The notes under the pieces are model-generated. The model was given only the letters and a program-made list of their open reading frames with translations, searched no databases and had not been told where the DNA came from. The translations under genes were made by a program, and so were the position numbers. Source: Amylibacter sp. SFDW26 (GTDB lineage: Bacteria > Pseudomonadota > Alphaproteobacteria > Rhodobacterales > Rhodobacteraceae). Taken from it: DNA of 46,611 nucleotides. This document shows positions 28,127 through 37,356 of this stretch, one piece after another. The stretch spans positions 1 to 46,611 of the forward strand of contig NZ_WEIC01000008.1 in the NCBI RefSeq assembly GCF_009184395.1, read 5' to 3'. Position 1 is the first letter of the stretch, and every line of letters begins with the position of its first letter.

Positions 28127-28356
28127 GAAAATGGCCTGTTTTTAGCCTATTTTGCCCCATTTTTAGCCTTATGTACCGTGTTTTGAGTCCCTTGCGAACG
28201 GTGATGACTCTATAAATTAACCCGCAGAGTCTATGGGTACCCGTCTACAGGTTTTGCGGAGAAGAGCCTTAAGAACCCAGATTTATTTGTACATGGGTAC
28301 CTTTTGTGCAATGGTTTCACAAAACAAGAATCGATGACGATCAGGTGAGCGGACAT

Positions 28357-29607
28357 ATGGCACAAGCAGCCCAATTTACAGAACAATTAACTGGTGCGTT
28401 GCGGCGTGAGACGGTGAAAAAGCATGTTGGTGCGATACACATCAGCGGTAAACTATCATTGTTGCAGCGCAAACTGTCGAACGTGTTGTTGTTGAATGCC
28501 TATGACACTTTGCAAACCAGTCAGAGCCATTCGATTGATGCGAAAACGCTGGCAATGATTGTTGGGTATAATTCGAATGATATGGATACGCTGCGGGCGT
28601 CTTTGAAATCCTTAGCCGAAACTGTGGCCGAATGGGACATGCTGGATGAGGACGGCAAACAAGAGTGGGGCGTGTCATCATTACTGTCTTATGCAAAGTT
28701 GAAGGGTGGGGTATGTGAATACGCTTATAGCCCTGTTTTAGCGCAAAAGCTGCACGACCCTAAGATTTATGCCTTGATCAATGTTAACATTCAGCGCAAT
28801 TTTTCCAGTGGCCATGGACTTGCGTTATACGAAAATTGTTATCGCTTTGTACGCACAGGGTCGACGGGCTGGTGGCCGTTGGAAACGTTTCGTAAATTGA
28901 TGGGTGTGGATGGTAGTTCGTATTACGAGAGCTTCAAACATTTGAATGCAAAGATTATCAAACCTGCTGTAGCAGAGGTTTGTAAAACATCTGATATCTC
29001 GATTGAACCTGAGTTTCGTAAGAAGGGCAGGGCGGTGAGTGATATTCGGTTCAAGATCAAAGAAAACCCCCAGCTTGCGATGTTTAATATCGATGACAGT
29101 GATGGGCTGCGCGCATCGAAGGTTTATGAGGCGCTATTAGGGCAGGGGGTGTCTGACCGATTGGCGCGACAATGGATTGCAGAACATGGGGATGCTTATA
29201 TTGCTGAAAAGCTAAACTATGTTGTGGGGCGTAAGACAAAGTCGTCTGTGGGATATCTGACGGCTGCTATTCGGGATGATTATAAGGTAGAGGAAAGTGT
29301 TAAACCTTCGACGGAAACTATTGCGGTTTTGGAGGCACAACAACTGAGGGATGCCGCTAATGCACATGTAGAAAATTTACGGTTCATTGACCGTCAAGAA
29401 CGTATTCGAAAATTTGCTATTGTTGCAGAACTCGTGAGCCATAAAAACCCAACACATAGAGATGCAGATAAAAGATTATTTATTTCTAGTTTAGAAGATG
29501 ATTTAGAACGTGATGATTTTTTAAAACATGGTTGGGGTTCAGCATTGAATGCAACTAAGATATTTGCTTTTTGGGAGGAGTTACAACCAGAGTGTTTTAA
29601 AATTTAA
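28357..29607 (+). CDS. Plasmid replication initiator (Rep_3-like, winged-helix)
   Basis: The product has about 416 residues from the ATG at 28357, which has AGGTGAG seven bases upstream; a GTG at 28306 in the same frame would add 17 residues. The N-terminal two-thirds has the features of Rep_3 initiators: ISGKLSLLQRKLSNVLLLNAY (helix 1), a Lys-rich winged-helix, ALYENCYRFVRTGSTGWWPLETFRKLMG, and a second domain (SYYESFKHLNAKIIKPAVAEV ... EFRKKGRAVSDIRFKIKE). A C-terminal helical extension follows. It should bind the iterons at 28017-28126 and set copy number. Family assignment rests on these motifs and on the adjacent iterons and parAB. Confidence 0.88.
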   Translation: MAQAAQFTEQLTGALRRETVKKHVGAIHISGKLSLLQRKLSNVLLLNAYDTLQTSQSHSIDAKTLAMIVGYNSNDMDTLRASLKSLAETVAEWDMLDEDGKQEWGVSSLLSYAKLKGGVCEYAYSPVLAQKLHDPKIYALINVNIQRNFSSGHGLALYENCYRFVRTGSTGWWPLETFRKLMGVDGSSYYESFKHLNAKIIKPAVAEVCKTSDISIEPEFRKKGRAVSDIRFKIKENPQLAMFNIDDSDGLRASKVYEALLGQGVSDRLARQWIAEHGDAYIAEKLNYVVGRKTKSSVGYLTAAIRDDYKVEESVKPSTETIAVLEAQQLRDAANAHVENLRFIDRQERIRKFAIVAELVSHKNPTHRDADKRLFISSLEDDLERDDFLKHGWGSALNATKIFAFWEELQPECFKI

Positions 29608-29685
29608 GGGATTGTCTGTAATTTAAGTCTTTAAAATTGTAGTTAGGCGCCTTAGTTAGATGAAAAATATTACGGGCTATTAACT

Positions 29686-31791
29686 ATGAGTACATCTAAA
29701 ATGTCAGACCAAATAAGAATCGTGGAAAAGAGTGATGAGCTCGACCCTTTTACTTTATTGGAGATTATCTGGCGTGGAAAATTATATATAATTTCATGTG
29801 CTTTGTTCGGGGTCTTATTGGGTGGTTTATATGTATTTAGTTTAGCAACGCCTATGTATCCAGCTAAGGCTATTATTGCACTAGAAACTAAAACACAGAA
29901 TGTCGTTGATATTGAGAGTGTTTTGTCAGGAGAAGTCGGCGGGTCCGAACAAGTAAATACAGAGCTAGAAGTAATCCGTTCTCGCAATATTATTAAGAAG
30001 TTAGTTAGCCAGTTAAATCTTATTGATGACCTAGAGTTTAATGATAGACTTAATGAGAGTCGTTTGCCTAACATATTAGGTTGGTCTAAAAGACTTTTCG
30101 GTATCCAAGGTGTAATAAAAACTGAAACTGAAATTGTTAACGATGTTATCGACAATGTGATTAATGCTGTGTCTGTTGCCAATGTTCGTCAGTCTTTGGT
30201 CTTTTCAATTAATGTTAAAACAACAGATCCAGAGAAATCAGCATTGATTGCAAATACCTTGGCTGAGATTTATATACAAGATGCGCTTGATGTTAAGTTT
30301 TTAGCAACAGAGCGAGCAGGAAAATGGTTAAGCGAACGAGCAGCAGAGTTAAAACAAGAATTAGAAAAATCTGAATTGAAAATTAAACAATTTAGTGATG
30401 GGACACAGTTGATTAATGAAGATTCCTTAGCGGTTTTGTCTAAACAGTTAAAGGATATGCGTCAGAGGGTTATAGATCTAAAAAGCGATGAGGCTGTACT
30501 TAAAGCGAAACTTCAAGCTTTTCGAACAGCAATTAGTTTAGGTGATGTAGAGGGAATATTACAGGCAGCAAACGATACGCGTTTACAAACGATACAACAA
30601 CGAGTTTCGGAAGGCTTAGCTCGGAGTTTTGAATTTGACGCTCGAGTTGAGGAAATTTCAAAGCAATTAAATACGGATCTTTTACGCGCAGAGCAGCAAT
30701 ATGAAGCAATGGCTCTCTCTGAAAAAACGTTCAGTAAAGAGATTAAAGCCCAATCAGCAGATCTTGTTCAATTGCAGCAATTACAACGTGAAGCACAAGC
30801 TAATAGTTTATTATATGAAAGCTTTCTGTCTAGACTTAAGGAAACAACGATTCAGAAAGGTTTACAAACACCAGAAAGTCGTTTGCTTTCCTCTGCTGTC
30901 CCTAGGCAGGCATCGTCACCAAAGATAGCTTTTGTGCTAGCCTTTTCGTTTTTTCTAGGCGGAGCCCTTGGTGCAGGAATTATTTTGTTTAGAGAATTTA
31001 ATAACAATAGCTTCGGGACAGTAGATGAGCTTGAAAGCTATATGGGTATATCTGTTTTGGGCGCAATACCTAAAATAGCAGGTGTTGAACGTAAGGATAT
31101 ATTGTTTTTTGCAATTAAAAACCCAACGTCTGTATTTGCCGAAGCTATTCGTAATTTACGAACCTCCATATTGCTTTCTGATTTAGACCAGCCCCCGCAA
31201 GTGATAATGGTTACTTCGTCTGTTCCTGGTGAAGGTAAGACAACAAAGTCTTTGACATTAGCACAAAATTTGTCTGGGCTTTCGAAGCGAGTTATTATTC
31301 TGGAGTGTGATATTCGTAAGCGTATTTTTAGTGAGTATTTTAATATTGATGATCAAGTTGGATTCCTATCTGTTATGTCTGGGAATGCCAAATTAAAAGA
31401 CGCGATACTGAAACATGAGGAAATGGGTGTTGATATTTTGATTGGTGAAAAATCGTCAATAAACGCTGCAGATGTATTCTCTTCGGAGAGATTTGCAGCA
31501 TTTATTAAACGTCTGCGAACAGAGTATGATTATATTATTATTGATTCTGCGCCAGTATTAGCTGTGCCCGATGCGCGTATTATTGGCCAATATGTTGATG
31601 CAATCATTTATTCAGTTTTATGGAATAGCACATCTAAAACACAGCTTAAACAAGGCGTTTCAATGTTTCATAGTGTTGGTTTGAAAATTGATGGGCTGGT
31701 TCTTAATAATATTGATGCAAAAGAAATGAGGCGTCGTGGATACTCAGACCAATACGCTTATTCAAGCGATAGCGAATACTATGAGAATTAA
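29686..31791 (+). CDS. wzc: Wzc-like polysaccharide co-polymerase and tyrosine autokinase
   Basis: This 701-residue inner-membrane protein controls chain length and export. The Wzz domain begins at about 20 (FTLLEIIWRGKLYIISCALFGVLLGGLYVF, the first membrane helix). A long periplasmic coiled coil runs to about 400, and the second helix is at about 413 (SSPKIAFVLAFSFFLGGALG). The cytoplasmic BY-kinase has Walker A VPGEGKTTKS (about 514), Walker A' ILECDIRKR (about 538) and Walker B YIIIDSAPV (about 616). The C-terminal tail carries the Tyr cluster (GYSDQYAYSSDSEYYEN) that is autophosphorylated. It faces the Wza-like gene, 16 bases away. No low-molecular-weight phosphatase is found. Confidence 0.94.
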   Translation: MSTSKMSDQIRIVEKSDELDPFTLLEIIWRGKLYIISCALFGVLLGGLYVFSLATPMYPAKAIIALETKTQNVVDIESVLSGEVGGSEQVNTELEVIRSRNIIKKLVSQLNLIDDLEFNDRLNESRLPNILGWSKRLFGIQGVIKTETEIVNDVIDNVINAVSVANVRQSLVFSINVKTTDPEKSALIANTLAEIYIQDALDVKFLATERAGKWLSERAAELKQELEKSELKIKQFSDGTQLINEDSLAVLSKQLKDMRQRVIDLKSDEAVLKAKLQAFRTAISLGDVEGILQAANDTRLQTIQQRVSEGLARSFEFDARVEEISKQLNTDLLRAEQQYEAMALSEKTFSKEIKAQSADLVQLQQLQREAQANSLLYESFLSRLKETTIQKGLQTPESRLLSSAVPRQASSPKIAFVLAFSFFLGGALGAGIILFREFNNNSFGTVDELESYMGISVLGAIPKIAGVERKDILFFAIKNPTSVFAEAIRNLRTSILLSDLDQPPQVIMVTSSVPGEGKTTKSLTLAQNLSGLSKRVIILECDIRKRIFSEYFNIDDQVGFLSVMSGNAKLKDAILKHEEMGVDILIGEKSSINAADVFSSERFAAFIKRLRTEYDYIIIDSAPVLAVPDARIIGQYVDAIIYSVLWNSTSKTQLKQGVSMFHSVGLKIDGLVLNNIDAKEMRRRGYSDQYAYSSDSEYYEN

Positions 31792-31806
31792 TAAGTTGAA
31801 AGCGTA

Positions 31807-33108
31807 TTAATCGTTAATCGCCCTATCGATAATTGTAGTTGAAGGTAGAAGGTTCGAAATTACACGGTTCCAAGCAGTCACTTTTTGCTCTGATACAAAG
31901 ATTATATCATTAGGGCGTAGCAGTAGTCGTGTAGTCATTAATAAGTTTGACGCGTCCTTACCGTTTACATGATATGCGGTTATTGGTTTATCATCTGGAA
32001 TATTTTTGTAACGTAAGACGTAGATTTGCCCAGGATCGCCGTTTTGGTTTTGAATACCTCGTGATGAATAAAGAGCATCAGCTAGTGACGCTTTGTTTTC
32101 AAAAGGCAATCGAAAGCGACCTTGCTCACGGACTTCGCCTGTTAGAAAAACATAATCAGATTTTATAGCGCCTAATTCTAACTGTTGTAAAAAGCTGGCA
32201 CGAACAGCTTCGGTTTCATCTAGCGCTTGTTTTCGAGCTGTGGTTCGGGCCTGAGTTAAAGCTAATTGTTCTGCGGTGTAAGCGCGTGCTCGATCAATCC
32301 GGTAATCTTCATCTATGAAAATACTATCGCCATTTTGGAGGGCGATTTTTTGTAGTGATGATTTTTTACGTAATTCTTGTAAAGGGATTTGATATGTTTT
32401 GCCATCACGATTGATTCTTGCAACAGCAAATTCTAGGTCAGGCGTTGATATGCCGCCAGCCGTTTGGATCGCATCTTGTAGTGTGAGTTGTTTTAATTTT
32501 ATTGGTGTGAGTAGGGGGTCATTAACAGCACCAGCTATTGAAACTTTTTGAGAGTTAAATTCTGCAATTTCTAGTGAGAACTTCGGATCTATTTGTCTAT
32601 TCACTAATGCCCTAAAAACGGCGTTTTCTGCTTCAGACAAAGTTAGACCAGCTACACTGACGCGACCAACTTCGGGTACTGCGATTGCACCATCATCTTG
32701 GACAGTATAACCTTGGCGTCTATTTTGTGCAGCAATTAAACCTGTAAGAGCCTCCTGAGTTGTGGGGACTGGTGTGGCTAACAACAGCACGTCCGATACA
32801 CCAATCTTATATGGCCCCGTTTTAGTTTTAGGTGGTATACTTGTTTGTACAGTACGAGGTAGTGTTGGTAGTGTTTCGATTGGTGAAGGTAAATTTGCAC
32901 GCGCACTCTGGATTGACTTAAATGATTTCGGTAAGCGCTGAGGTGCATAAGATGTCTCGTTTGCGAACTCAACTGAATATGGAGTGACTTCTATAATTTC
33001 GACGAGTTTGTTTGTTTTGCTGACTTTTGGAGAGGTATAAATGCTACCGCATGCGGTTAGTGTTGCAGGTATTGTTAATACAATTGATTTAAACGCATTT
33101 TTTTTCAT
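31807..33108 (-). CDS. wza: Wza/GfcE-like outer-membrane polysaccharide export lipoprotein
   Basis: This 433-residue lipoprotein has a lipoprotein signal with lipobox LTAC (Cys at about 20). The Poly_export domain follows (YKIGVSDVLLLATPVP ... YTVQDDGAIAVPEVGRVSVAGLTLSEAE), then SLBB-type domains (KVSIAGAVNDP, DAIQTAGGISTPDLEFAV, and a second one, YVFLTGEVREQGRFRLPF). The C-terminal amphipathic helix is INDRAI-like and short. Members form octameric channels across the outer membrane and pair with Wzc. It is convergent with wzc and divergent from the phosphatase gene. Confidence 0.92.
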   Translation of the reverse strand: MKKNAFKSIVLTIPATLTACGSIYTSPKVSKTNKLVEIIEVTPYSVEFANETSYAPQRLPKSFKSIQSARANLPSPIETLPTLPRTVQTSIPPKTKTGPYKIGVSDVLLLATPVPTTQEALTGLIAAQNRRQGYTVQDDGAIAVPEVGRVSVAGLTLSEAENAVFRALVNRQIDPKFSLEIAEFNSQKVSIAGAVNDPLLTPIKLKQLTLQDAIQTAGGISTPDLEFAVARINRDGKTYQIPLQELRKKSSLQKIALQNGDSIFIDEDYRIDRARAYTAEQLALTQARTTARKQALDETEAVRASFLQQLELGAIKSDYVFLTGEVREQGRFRLPFENKASLADALYSSRGIQNQNGDPGQIYVLRYKNIPDDKPITAYHVNGKDASNLLMTTRLLLRPNDIIFVSEQKVTAWNRVISNLLPSTTIIDRAIND

Positions 33109-33214
33109 ATAAGCACCTATTTGTTAAAAGCTTCTTAGACTAATTAAAACTAAGCGTCGAGAACTCTGCTGGTATTTTATTTTAAAATTATCTACAGGTA
33201 TTTTATTTATATGT

Positions 33215-33988
33215 ATGTTTAAGAGAAAGCTTATGAAGTTCATCAAGAAGTTGTATGCAGCGCGCCAAAGAAGGGCTGTTCCAGAACCTTTTTCGGCAAT
33301 GTTAGAACCCTTGGAATCAATTTTTATAATTGGGGATATTCACGGGTGTGCTGACTTACTAAAACAGATATTACGAAAAAGGCCTGATGGAACTAGGTTA
33401 ATTTTCGTAGGAGATTTGATTGATAGAGGTCATCAAAGCGCAGAGGTGTTGTCCATTGTGAAAAAATTATGTGATCAAGGGGCTATCTGCTTGATGGGCA
33501 ATCATGAAAAGATGATGTTAGATTTTCTAGAGCGCCCAACGGAAAAAGGCTCGCGTTGGCTAAGGCATGGCGGATTACAAACACTACAAAGCTACAATGT
33601 AAGGGGCATTAATGAGCGTTCAAGTGATCAAGAGCTGTTGGCTGCTAGAGATGTATTGCGACGTGTATTACCTGATGGAATGGAACGCTGGATAAGAGAT
33701 TTGCCCTTGCAGTGGTCTAGTGGAAATGTGCATGTAGTGCATGCGGCTGCTGATCCTAAAGCCCCAATGGGCCAGCAACTTGCAAAAGTGCTTTTATGGG
33801 GTTCTAGGCAAATTATGGCCTGTCCAAGACTTGATTGCCAATGGGTTGTACACGGTCATACAATTGTGGAAAAAGCAAATATTATAAATGGTTGCGTTGC
33901 GATTGATACAGGCGCATATGCAACTAATTTGTTGACAGGTGCCTACATCAGTTTTGGAAAAGTTACATTTATTGAAACGGGCGATTGA
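33215..33988 (+). CDS. PPP-family metallophosphoesterase (protein phosphatase-like)
   Basis: This 257-residue soluble protein has the complete metal-site motif set: GDIHG (about 40), GDLIDRG (about 68), GNHE (about 94), HVVHAAAD and HGHT (about 210), with a closing AIDTGAYAT. This set is shared by bacterial PrpE/lambda-type protein phosphatases and by symmetrical Ap4A hydrolases. Its place between the Wza-like gene and the sugar genes makes dephosphorylation of the Wzc-like kinase an attractive idea, because no Wzb/Etp phosphatase is present; this is inference. An ATG at 33233 with AGAGAAAG ahead is an alternative start. Confidence 0.85.
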   Translation: MFKRKLMKFIKKLYAARQRRAVPEPFSAMLEPLESIFIIGDIHGCADLLKQILRKRPDGTRLIFVGDLIDRGHQSAEVLSIVKKLCDQGAICLMGNHEKMMLDFLERPTEKGSRWLRHGGLQTLQSYNVRGINERSSDQELLAARDVLRRVLPDGMERWIRDLPLQWSSGNVHVVHAAADPKAPMGQQLAKVLLWGSRQIMACPRLDCQWVVHGHTIVEKANIINGCVAIDTGAYATNLLTGAYISFGKVTFIETGD

Positions 33989-34055
33989 AATAATTTAATG
34001 CGCGTTGTAATTGCACTCAGCAATATAAACCTTTACGAAAAGTTTGATTCTCACA

Positions 34056-35093
34056 ATGTCATATATTCCTAATTCTGTTTTAATTACTGGCGGTACTGGT
34101 TCTTTTGGAAAAACCATGCTGAAACAACTTTTGAATGCGGGTGTTCCAGAAATACGTATTCTAAGCCGTGATGAAGAAAAACAAGATGCTTTACGTAATG
34201 ATCTGCGTGATGGTCGTATCAAATATCATATTGGCGATGTACGCGATCGTGAAAGCGTTGATAGAGCGATCAAAGGCGCAGATTGCGTTTTCCATGCGGC
34301 GGCTTTGAAGCAAGTCCCATCTTGTGAGTTTTTCCCAATGCAAGCGGTTCAAACAAATATTGTAGGTTCAGAAAATGTTGTGAGGGCCGCCATTGCAGCC
34401 GAAGTTAAAAGCCTTGTGTGTTTATCCACGGATAAAGCTGTCTTTCCTGTGAATGCGATGGGCATGTCTAAGGCAATGATGGAAAAAATTGCACAAGCTG
34501 GTGCGCGGGAAATCGGCAATGATGCAAAGACAACAATTTCATGTGTACGCTATGGCAATGTTATGTATTCGCGCGGGTCTGCAATTCCTTTGTTTATCAA
34601 GCAGGTTAAATCAGGAAAACCGATCACAGTAACAGAACCAACGATGACACGGTTTTTGATGCCACTTCGGGATTCCGTAGCGCTTGTTCAATACGCTTTT
34701 GACAAAGCGAACCAAGGTGATTTGTTTATCAAGAAAGCGCCAGCATCGACGATCATTGATTTGGTTCAAGCTATCAAAGAACTATTGGATGCCCCAGATC
34801 ATCCCGTAGAAGTTATTGGCTGGCGCCATGCAGAGAAACTATATGAAACGCTAGCTTCTGCACAAGAATTGGCGAAATCGGAAGACATGGGTGAATATTA
34901 CCGTATCCACATGGATAACCGTGATTTGAACTATAAACCATATTTCGAAGAAGGTGATAAGAGCACAGCTACGCTTGAGGATTACCATTCTCATAACACG
35001 CAGCAACTTACTGTTCCTGAGGTTAAAGATCTTTTGATGTCTTTACCTGAAGTGCAGGTAGAAGTTGCAGAACATAAGATTGATGGCAAATGA
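34056..35093 (+). CDS. capE: UDP-GlcNAc 4,6-dehydratase/5-epimerase (CapE/FnlA)
   Basis: This is a cytoplasmic SDR of 345 residues from ATG 34056 (a TTG at 34044 is in frame but less likely). It has the NAD motif ITGGTGSFGKTML at the N-terminus, then AALKQVPSCEFFPMQAVQTN and the active-site region LSTDKAVFPVNAMGMSKAMMEK. The C-terminal part contains GWRHAEKLYETL, characteristic of the inverting CapE/FnlA/WbjB group rather than the retaining PglF group. It performs the first step from UDP-GlcNAc towards UDP-L-FucNAc, removing water across C4-C6 with epimerisation at C5 (and C3). The ATGA overlap with capF shows coupled translation. Confidence 0.93.
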   Translation: MSYIPNSVLITGGTGSFGKTMLKQLLNAGVPEIRILSRDEEKQDALRNDLRDGRIKYHIGDVRDRESVDRAIKGADCVFHAAALKQVPSCEFFPMQAVQTNIVGSENVVRAAIAAEVKSLVCLSTDKAVFPVNAMGMSKAMMEKIAQAGAREIGNDAKTTISCVRYGNVMYSRGSAIPLFIKQVKSGKPITVTEPTMTRFLMPLRDSVALVQYAFDKANQGDLFIKKAPASTIIDLVQAIKELLDAPDHPVEVIGWRHAEKLYETLASAQELAKSEDMGEYYRIHMDNRDLNYKPYFEEGDKSTATLEDYHSHNTQQLTVPEVKDLLMSLPEVQVEVAEHKIDGK

Positions 35094-36214
35094 AGATTGT
35101 CGTCACAGGAGCGCGTGGTCTTATTGGCTGGCACGCGTCTGCACGATTGCATGCTTTAAATTGCGCAGCACGTTTTAAAGGTGTTCCAGAACCTGTTGAA
35201 TTGGTGATGCTCGGTCATGCTGATTTTGACGACACAGAACTATTGGTAGATGCATTGCGCAATGCGAAGGCTGTTTTGCACTTTGCAGGTGTCAACCGTG
35301 CAGAAAGCGATGATATTGTTGAAAAAGCCAACCCAGAGATCGCGCAAGCCTTGATAAGGGGGTGCGAAATTGCGGGATCTAACCCGCATATTGTTTATGC
35401 AAACTCTACACATGCAGATTCTGACACGCCTTATGGTCGTTCAAAACGTATTGCAGGAGAGTTGATTGCATCTCGTGTGTCGAAGTATACGAATTTAGTT
35501 TTGCCACATATTTTTGGCGAATGTGCGCGCCCATTTTACAATAATGTGACGGCGACATTAATTCACCAAATTTTTGCAGGTGAAGAGGTTTCGGCAAATC
35601 CTGATGGCAAAGTACAGCTGTTGTATGCTGGTGCCGCGGCCCAAGCAGCGATTGATGCTGTAATGAATAACGTTATAGGAGACGTGGTTCCTGAACCGCG
35701 ATTTTTTACAGTACCTGATTTATTGGAAAAACTAGAAGCATTTCATGCTTCTTATGAGGCAAATATTTACCCAGACGTCTCGGATGATTTCGATCTTGCG
35801 TTATTTAACACCTACCGGGTAGCAAGCTATCCAGACAAATGGCCTCGTCCATTGACATTACATACCGATGCGCGTGGTACGCTTTTTGAAGCTGTAAAAG
35901 GCGGCGGTGGTGGACAAACATTTATGTCTACAACAGAATCAGGTGTTACGCGCGGGGATCACTACCATTTGCATAAGGTAGAACGTTTTTTGGTTGTTCA
36001 AGGTGAAGCCATTATTCGCATACGCAAAGTTTTGTCTGATGAGGTTTGGGAATATCCTGTAAACGGTGATAAACCTACTCCTGTAGACATGCCAACGTTA
36101 CATACACATTCTATTGAAAATGTAGGTGATGGCCCATTGTTAACGCTGTTCTGGACGCATGATTTATTTGATCCCGCAAACCCAGATACATATGCGGATA
36201 AGGTGATAAAATGA
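35090..36214 (+). CDS. capF: Bifunctional epimerase/reductase for UDP-L-FucNAc (CapF/FnlB)
   Basis: This 374-residue protein has two domains. Residues 1-245 are an NADPH-binding SDR (VVTGARGLIGWHASARL; VLHFAGVNRAESDDIV; YGRSKRIAGELI) that reduces C4. Residues about 255-374 are a cupin (RGTLFEAVKGGGGGQTFMS; GDHYHLHKVERFLVVQGEA) with metal-binding His residues that epimerises C3. This fusion is specific to CapF. It stands between capE and capG with 4-base overlaps on both sides. Confidence 0.94.
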   Translation: MKIVVTGARGLIGWHASARLHALNCAARFKGVPEPVELVMLGHADFDDTELLVDALRNAKAVLHFAGVNRAESDDIVEKANPEIAQALIRGCEIAGSNPHIVYANSTHADSDTPYGRSKRIAGELIASRVSKYTNLVLPHIFGECARPFYNNVTATLIHQIFAGEEVSANPDGKVQLLYAGAAAQAAIDAVMNNVIGDVVPEPRFFTVPDLLEKLEAFHASYEANIYPDVSDDFDLALFNTYRVASYPDKWPRPLTLHTDARGTLFEAVKGGGGGQTFMSTTESGVTRGDHYHLHKVERFLVVQGEAIIRIRKVLSDEVWEYPVNGDKPTPVDMPTLHTHSIENVGDGPLLTLFWTHDLFDPANPDTYADKVIK

Positions 36215-37356
36215 CGAAATTAAAAGTAATGACTGTTCTTGGAACACGGCCAGAAATTATCCGACTTGCGCGTGTAATGGACCGGTTAAATCAATTTACG
36301 GATCATGTCATTGTTCACACTGGCCAGAATTATGATTACGAGTTGAATGAAGTTTTCTTTGAGGATCTTGGTGTTCGCAAGCCTGACCACTTCTTGGGTG
36401 TTGGTGGCGGTTCTCTTGGGGAAACGCTTGGCGGTATTCTGACGGAAACAGAAAAAGTTCTGATCGCTGAAAGGCCAGATGCAGTTTTGATCCTTGGGGA
36501 TACGAATTCAGCCATAAGTGCGATTATGGCGCGTCGCATGAAGATACCTGTTTACCATATGGAAGCAGGTAACCGATCCTTTGACATGAATGTCCCAGAA
36601 GAGACCAACCGTCGTTTGGTGGATCATATCGCGGATTTTAATTTGGTTTATACAGAACATGCACGTAGACATTTACTATCCGAAGGTTTGCCGCATCGCC
36701 GTATCAATTTAACGGGCAGCCCGATGCGCGAAGTGTTGGAGCATTACCGTTCGCAGATCGATGCGTCAGACGTTCTGGAACGGATTAAATTAAAAGCGGG
36801 TGAATATTTTATTGTGTCTTTGCACCGCGAGGAAAATGTAGACAATCAACCGCGCTTAACGGCATTGGTTGAAACGCTTAATGCGATTGCGAAAAAATAC
36901 GGGTTCCCAGTTATTGTATCGACACATCCGCGTACACGAAAGCGATTAGAGAGCCTTGATATCAAAATTGATCCGTTGGTTGAATACATGAAACCGTTTG
37001 GGTTCCATGATTATAACAATCTGCAAATGAATGCATTTTGCGCGATTTCGGATAGCGGTACGATTGCAGAAGAAAGTTCAATACTTGGGTTTCCAGCCAT
37101 TACACCACGCGATGCAATTGAGCGCCCAGAAGGTGTTGATGTTGGCTGTATTATAATGACGGGTCTTGACCGCGATACGATGGTTAATGGCATCGATGCC
37201 GTAACAACGATGTTTGCGGACCGTGTAAAAGAGGGCCGCGCACACCCTGTACCAGCGGATTATTGCATAGAAAATACATCTGAACGCGTTGTGAGTTTAA
37301 TTCTGGGGACAGCGAAGTTATCAAATGCATGGGATGGAATTCGTAAAAATGATTGA
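36211..37356 (+). CDS. capG: UDP-N-acetylglucosamine 2-epimerase family, CapG/FnlC (UDP-L-FucNAc synthesis)
   Basis: This 381-residue GT-B-fold epimerase catalyses the last step, UDP-N-acetyl-L-pneumosamine to UDP-N-acetyl-L-fucosamine, by C2 epimerisation. Visible motifs are LGTRPEIIRLARVMDRL (5-25), HTGQNYDYELNEVFFEDL, HMEAGNRSFDMNVPEETNR and SDSGTIAEESSILGFPAI. RSFDMNVPEE is the CapG version of the loop that reads differently in WecB. The stop overlaps a tiny ORF at 37349. Confidence 0.93.
   Translation: MTKLKVMTVLGTRPEIIRLARVMDRLNQFTDHVIVHTGQNYDYELNEVFFEDLGVRKPDHFLGVGGGSLGETLGGILTETEKVLIAERPDAVLILGDTNSAISAIMARRMKIPVYHMEAGNRSFDMNVPEETNRRLVDHIADFNLVYTEHARRHLLSEGLPHRRINLTGSPMREVLEHYRSQIDASDVLERIKLKAGEYFIVSLHREENVDNQPRLTALVETLNAIAKKYGFPVIVSTHPRTRKRLESLDIKIDPLVEYMKPFGFHDYNNLQMNAFCAISDSGTIAEESSILGFPAITPRDAIERPEGVDVGCIIMTGLDRDTMVNGIDAVTTMFADRVKEGRAHPVPADYCIENTSERVVSLILGTAKLSNAWDGIRKND

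Larger units (their letters stand above)
27795..28356. other. Replication origin region (oriV) between parA and the initiator gene
   Basis: From left to right: parS-like site 4 (27891-27907); an AT-rich stretch at about 27908-28005, suited to strand opening; five iterons in a strict 22-bp register (28017-28126); two copies of TTTTTAGCC (28139-28147, 28160-28168); a GACTCT/AGAGTC inverted repeat (28206-28211, 28226-28231); and two more GGGTACC motifs at 28235 and 28295. The last two sit just ahead of the initiator and could serve autoregulation. Confidence 0.85.

Noticed and set aside
28306-28356. GTG at 28306 as the start of the initiator gene
   Set aside because: No Shine-Dalgarno and a GGGTACC motif directly upstream; the ATG at 28357 has AGGTGAG in good position. 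Not fully excluded.
29670-30182. 170-codon minus-strand frame opposite the Wzc-like gene
   Set aside because: Antisense to the Wzz domain; Ser/Thr/Ile-rich composition without domain features.
33171-33208. GGTATTTTATTT direct repeat upstream of the phosphatase gene
   Set aside because: Short and AT-only in an AT-rich gap; likely chance.
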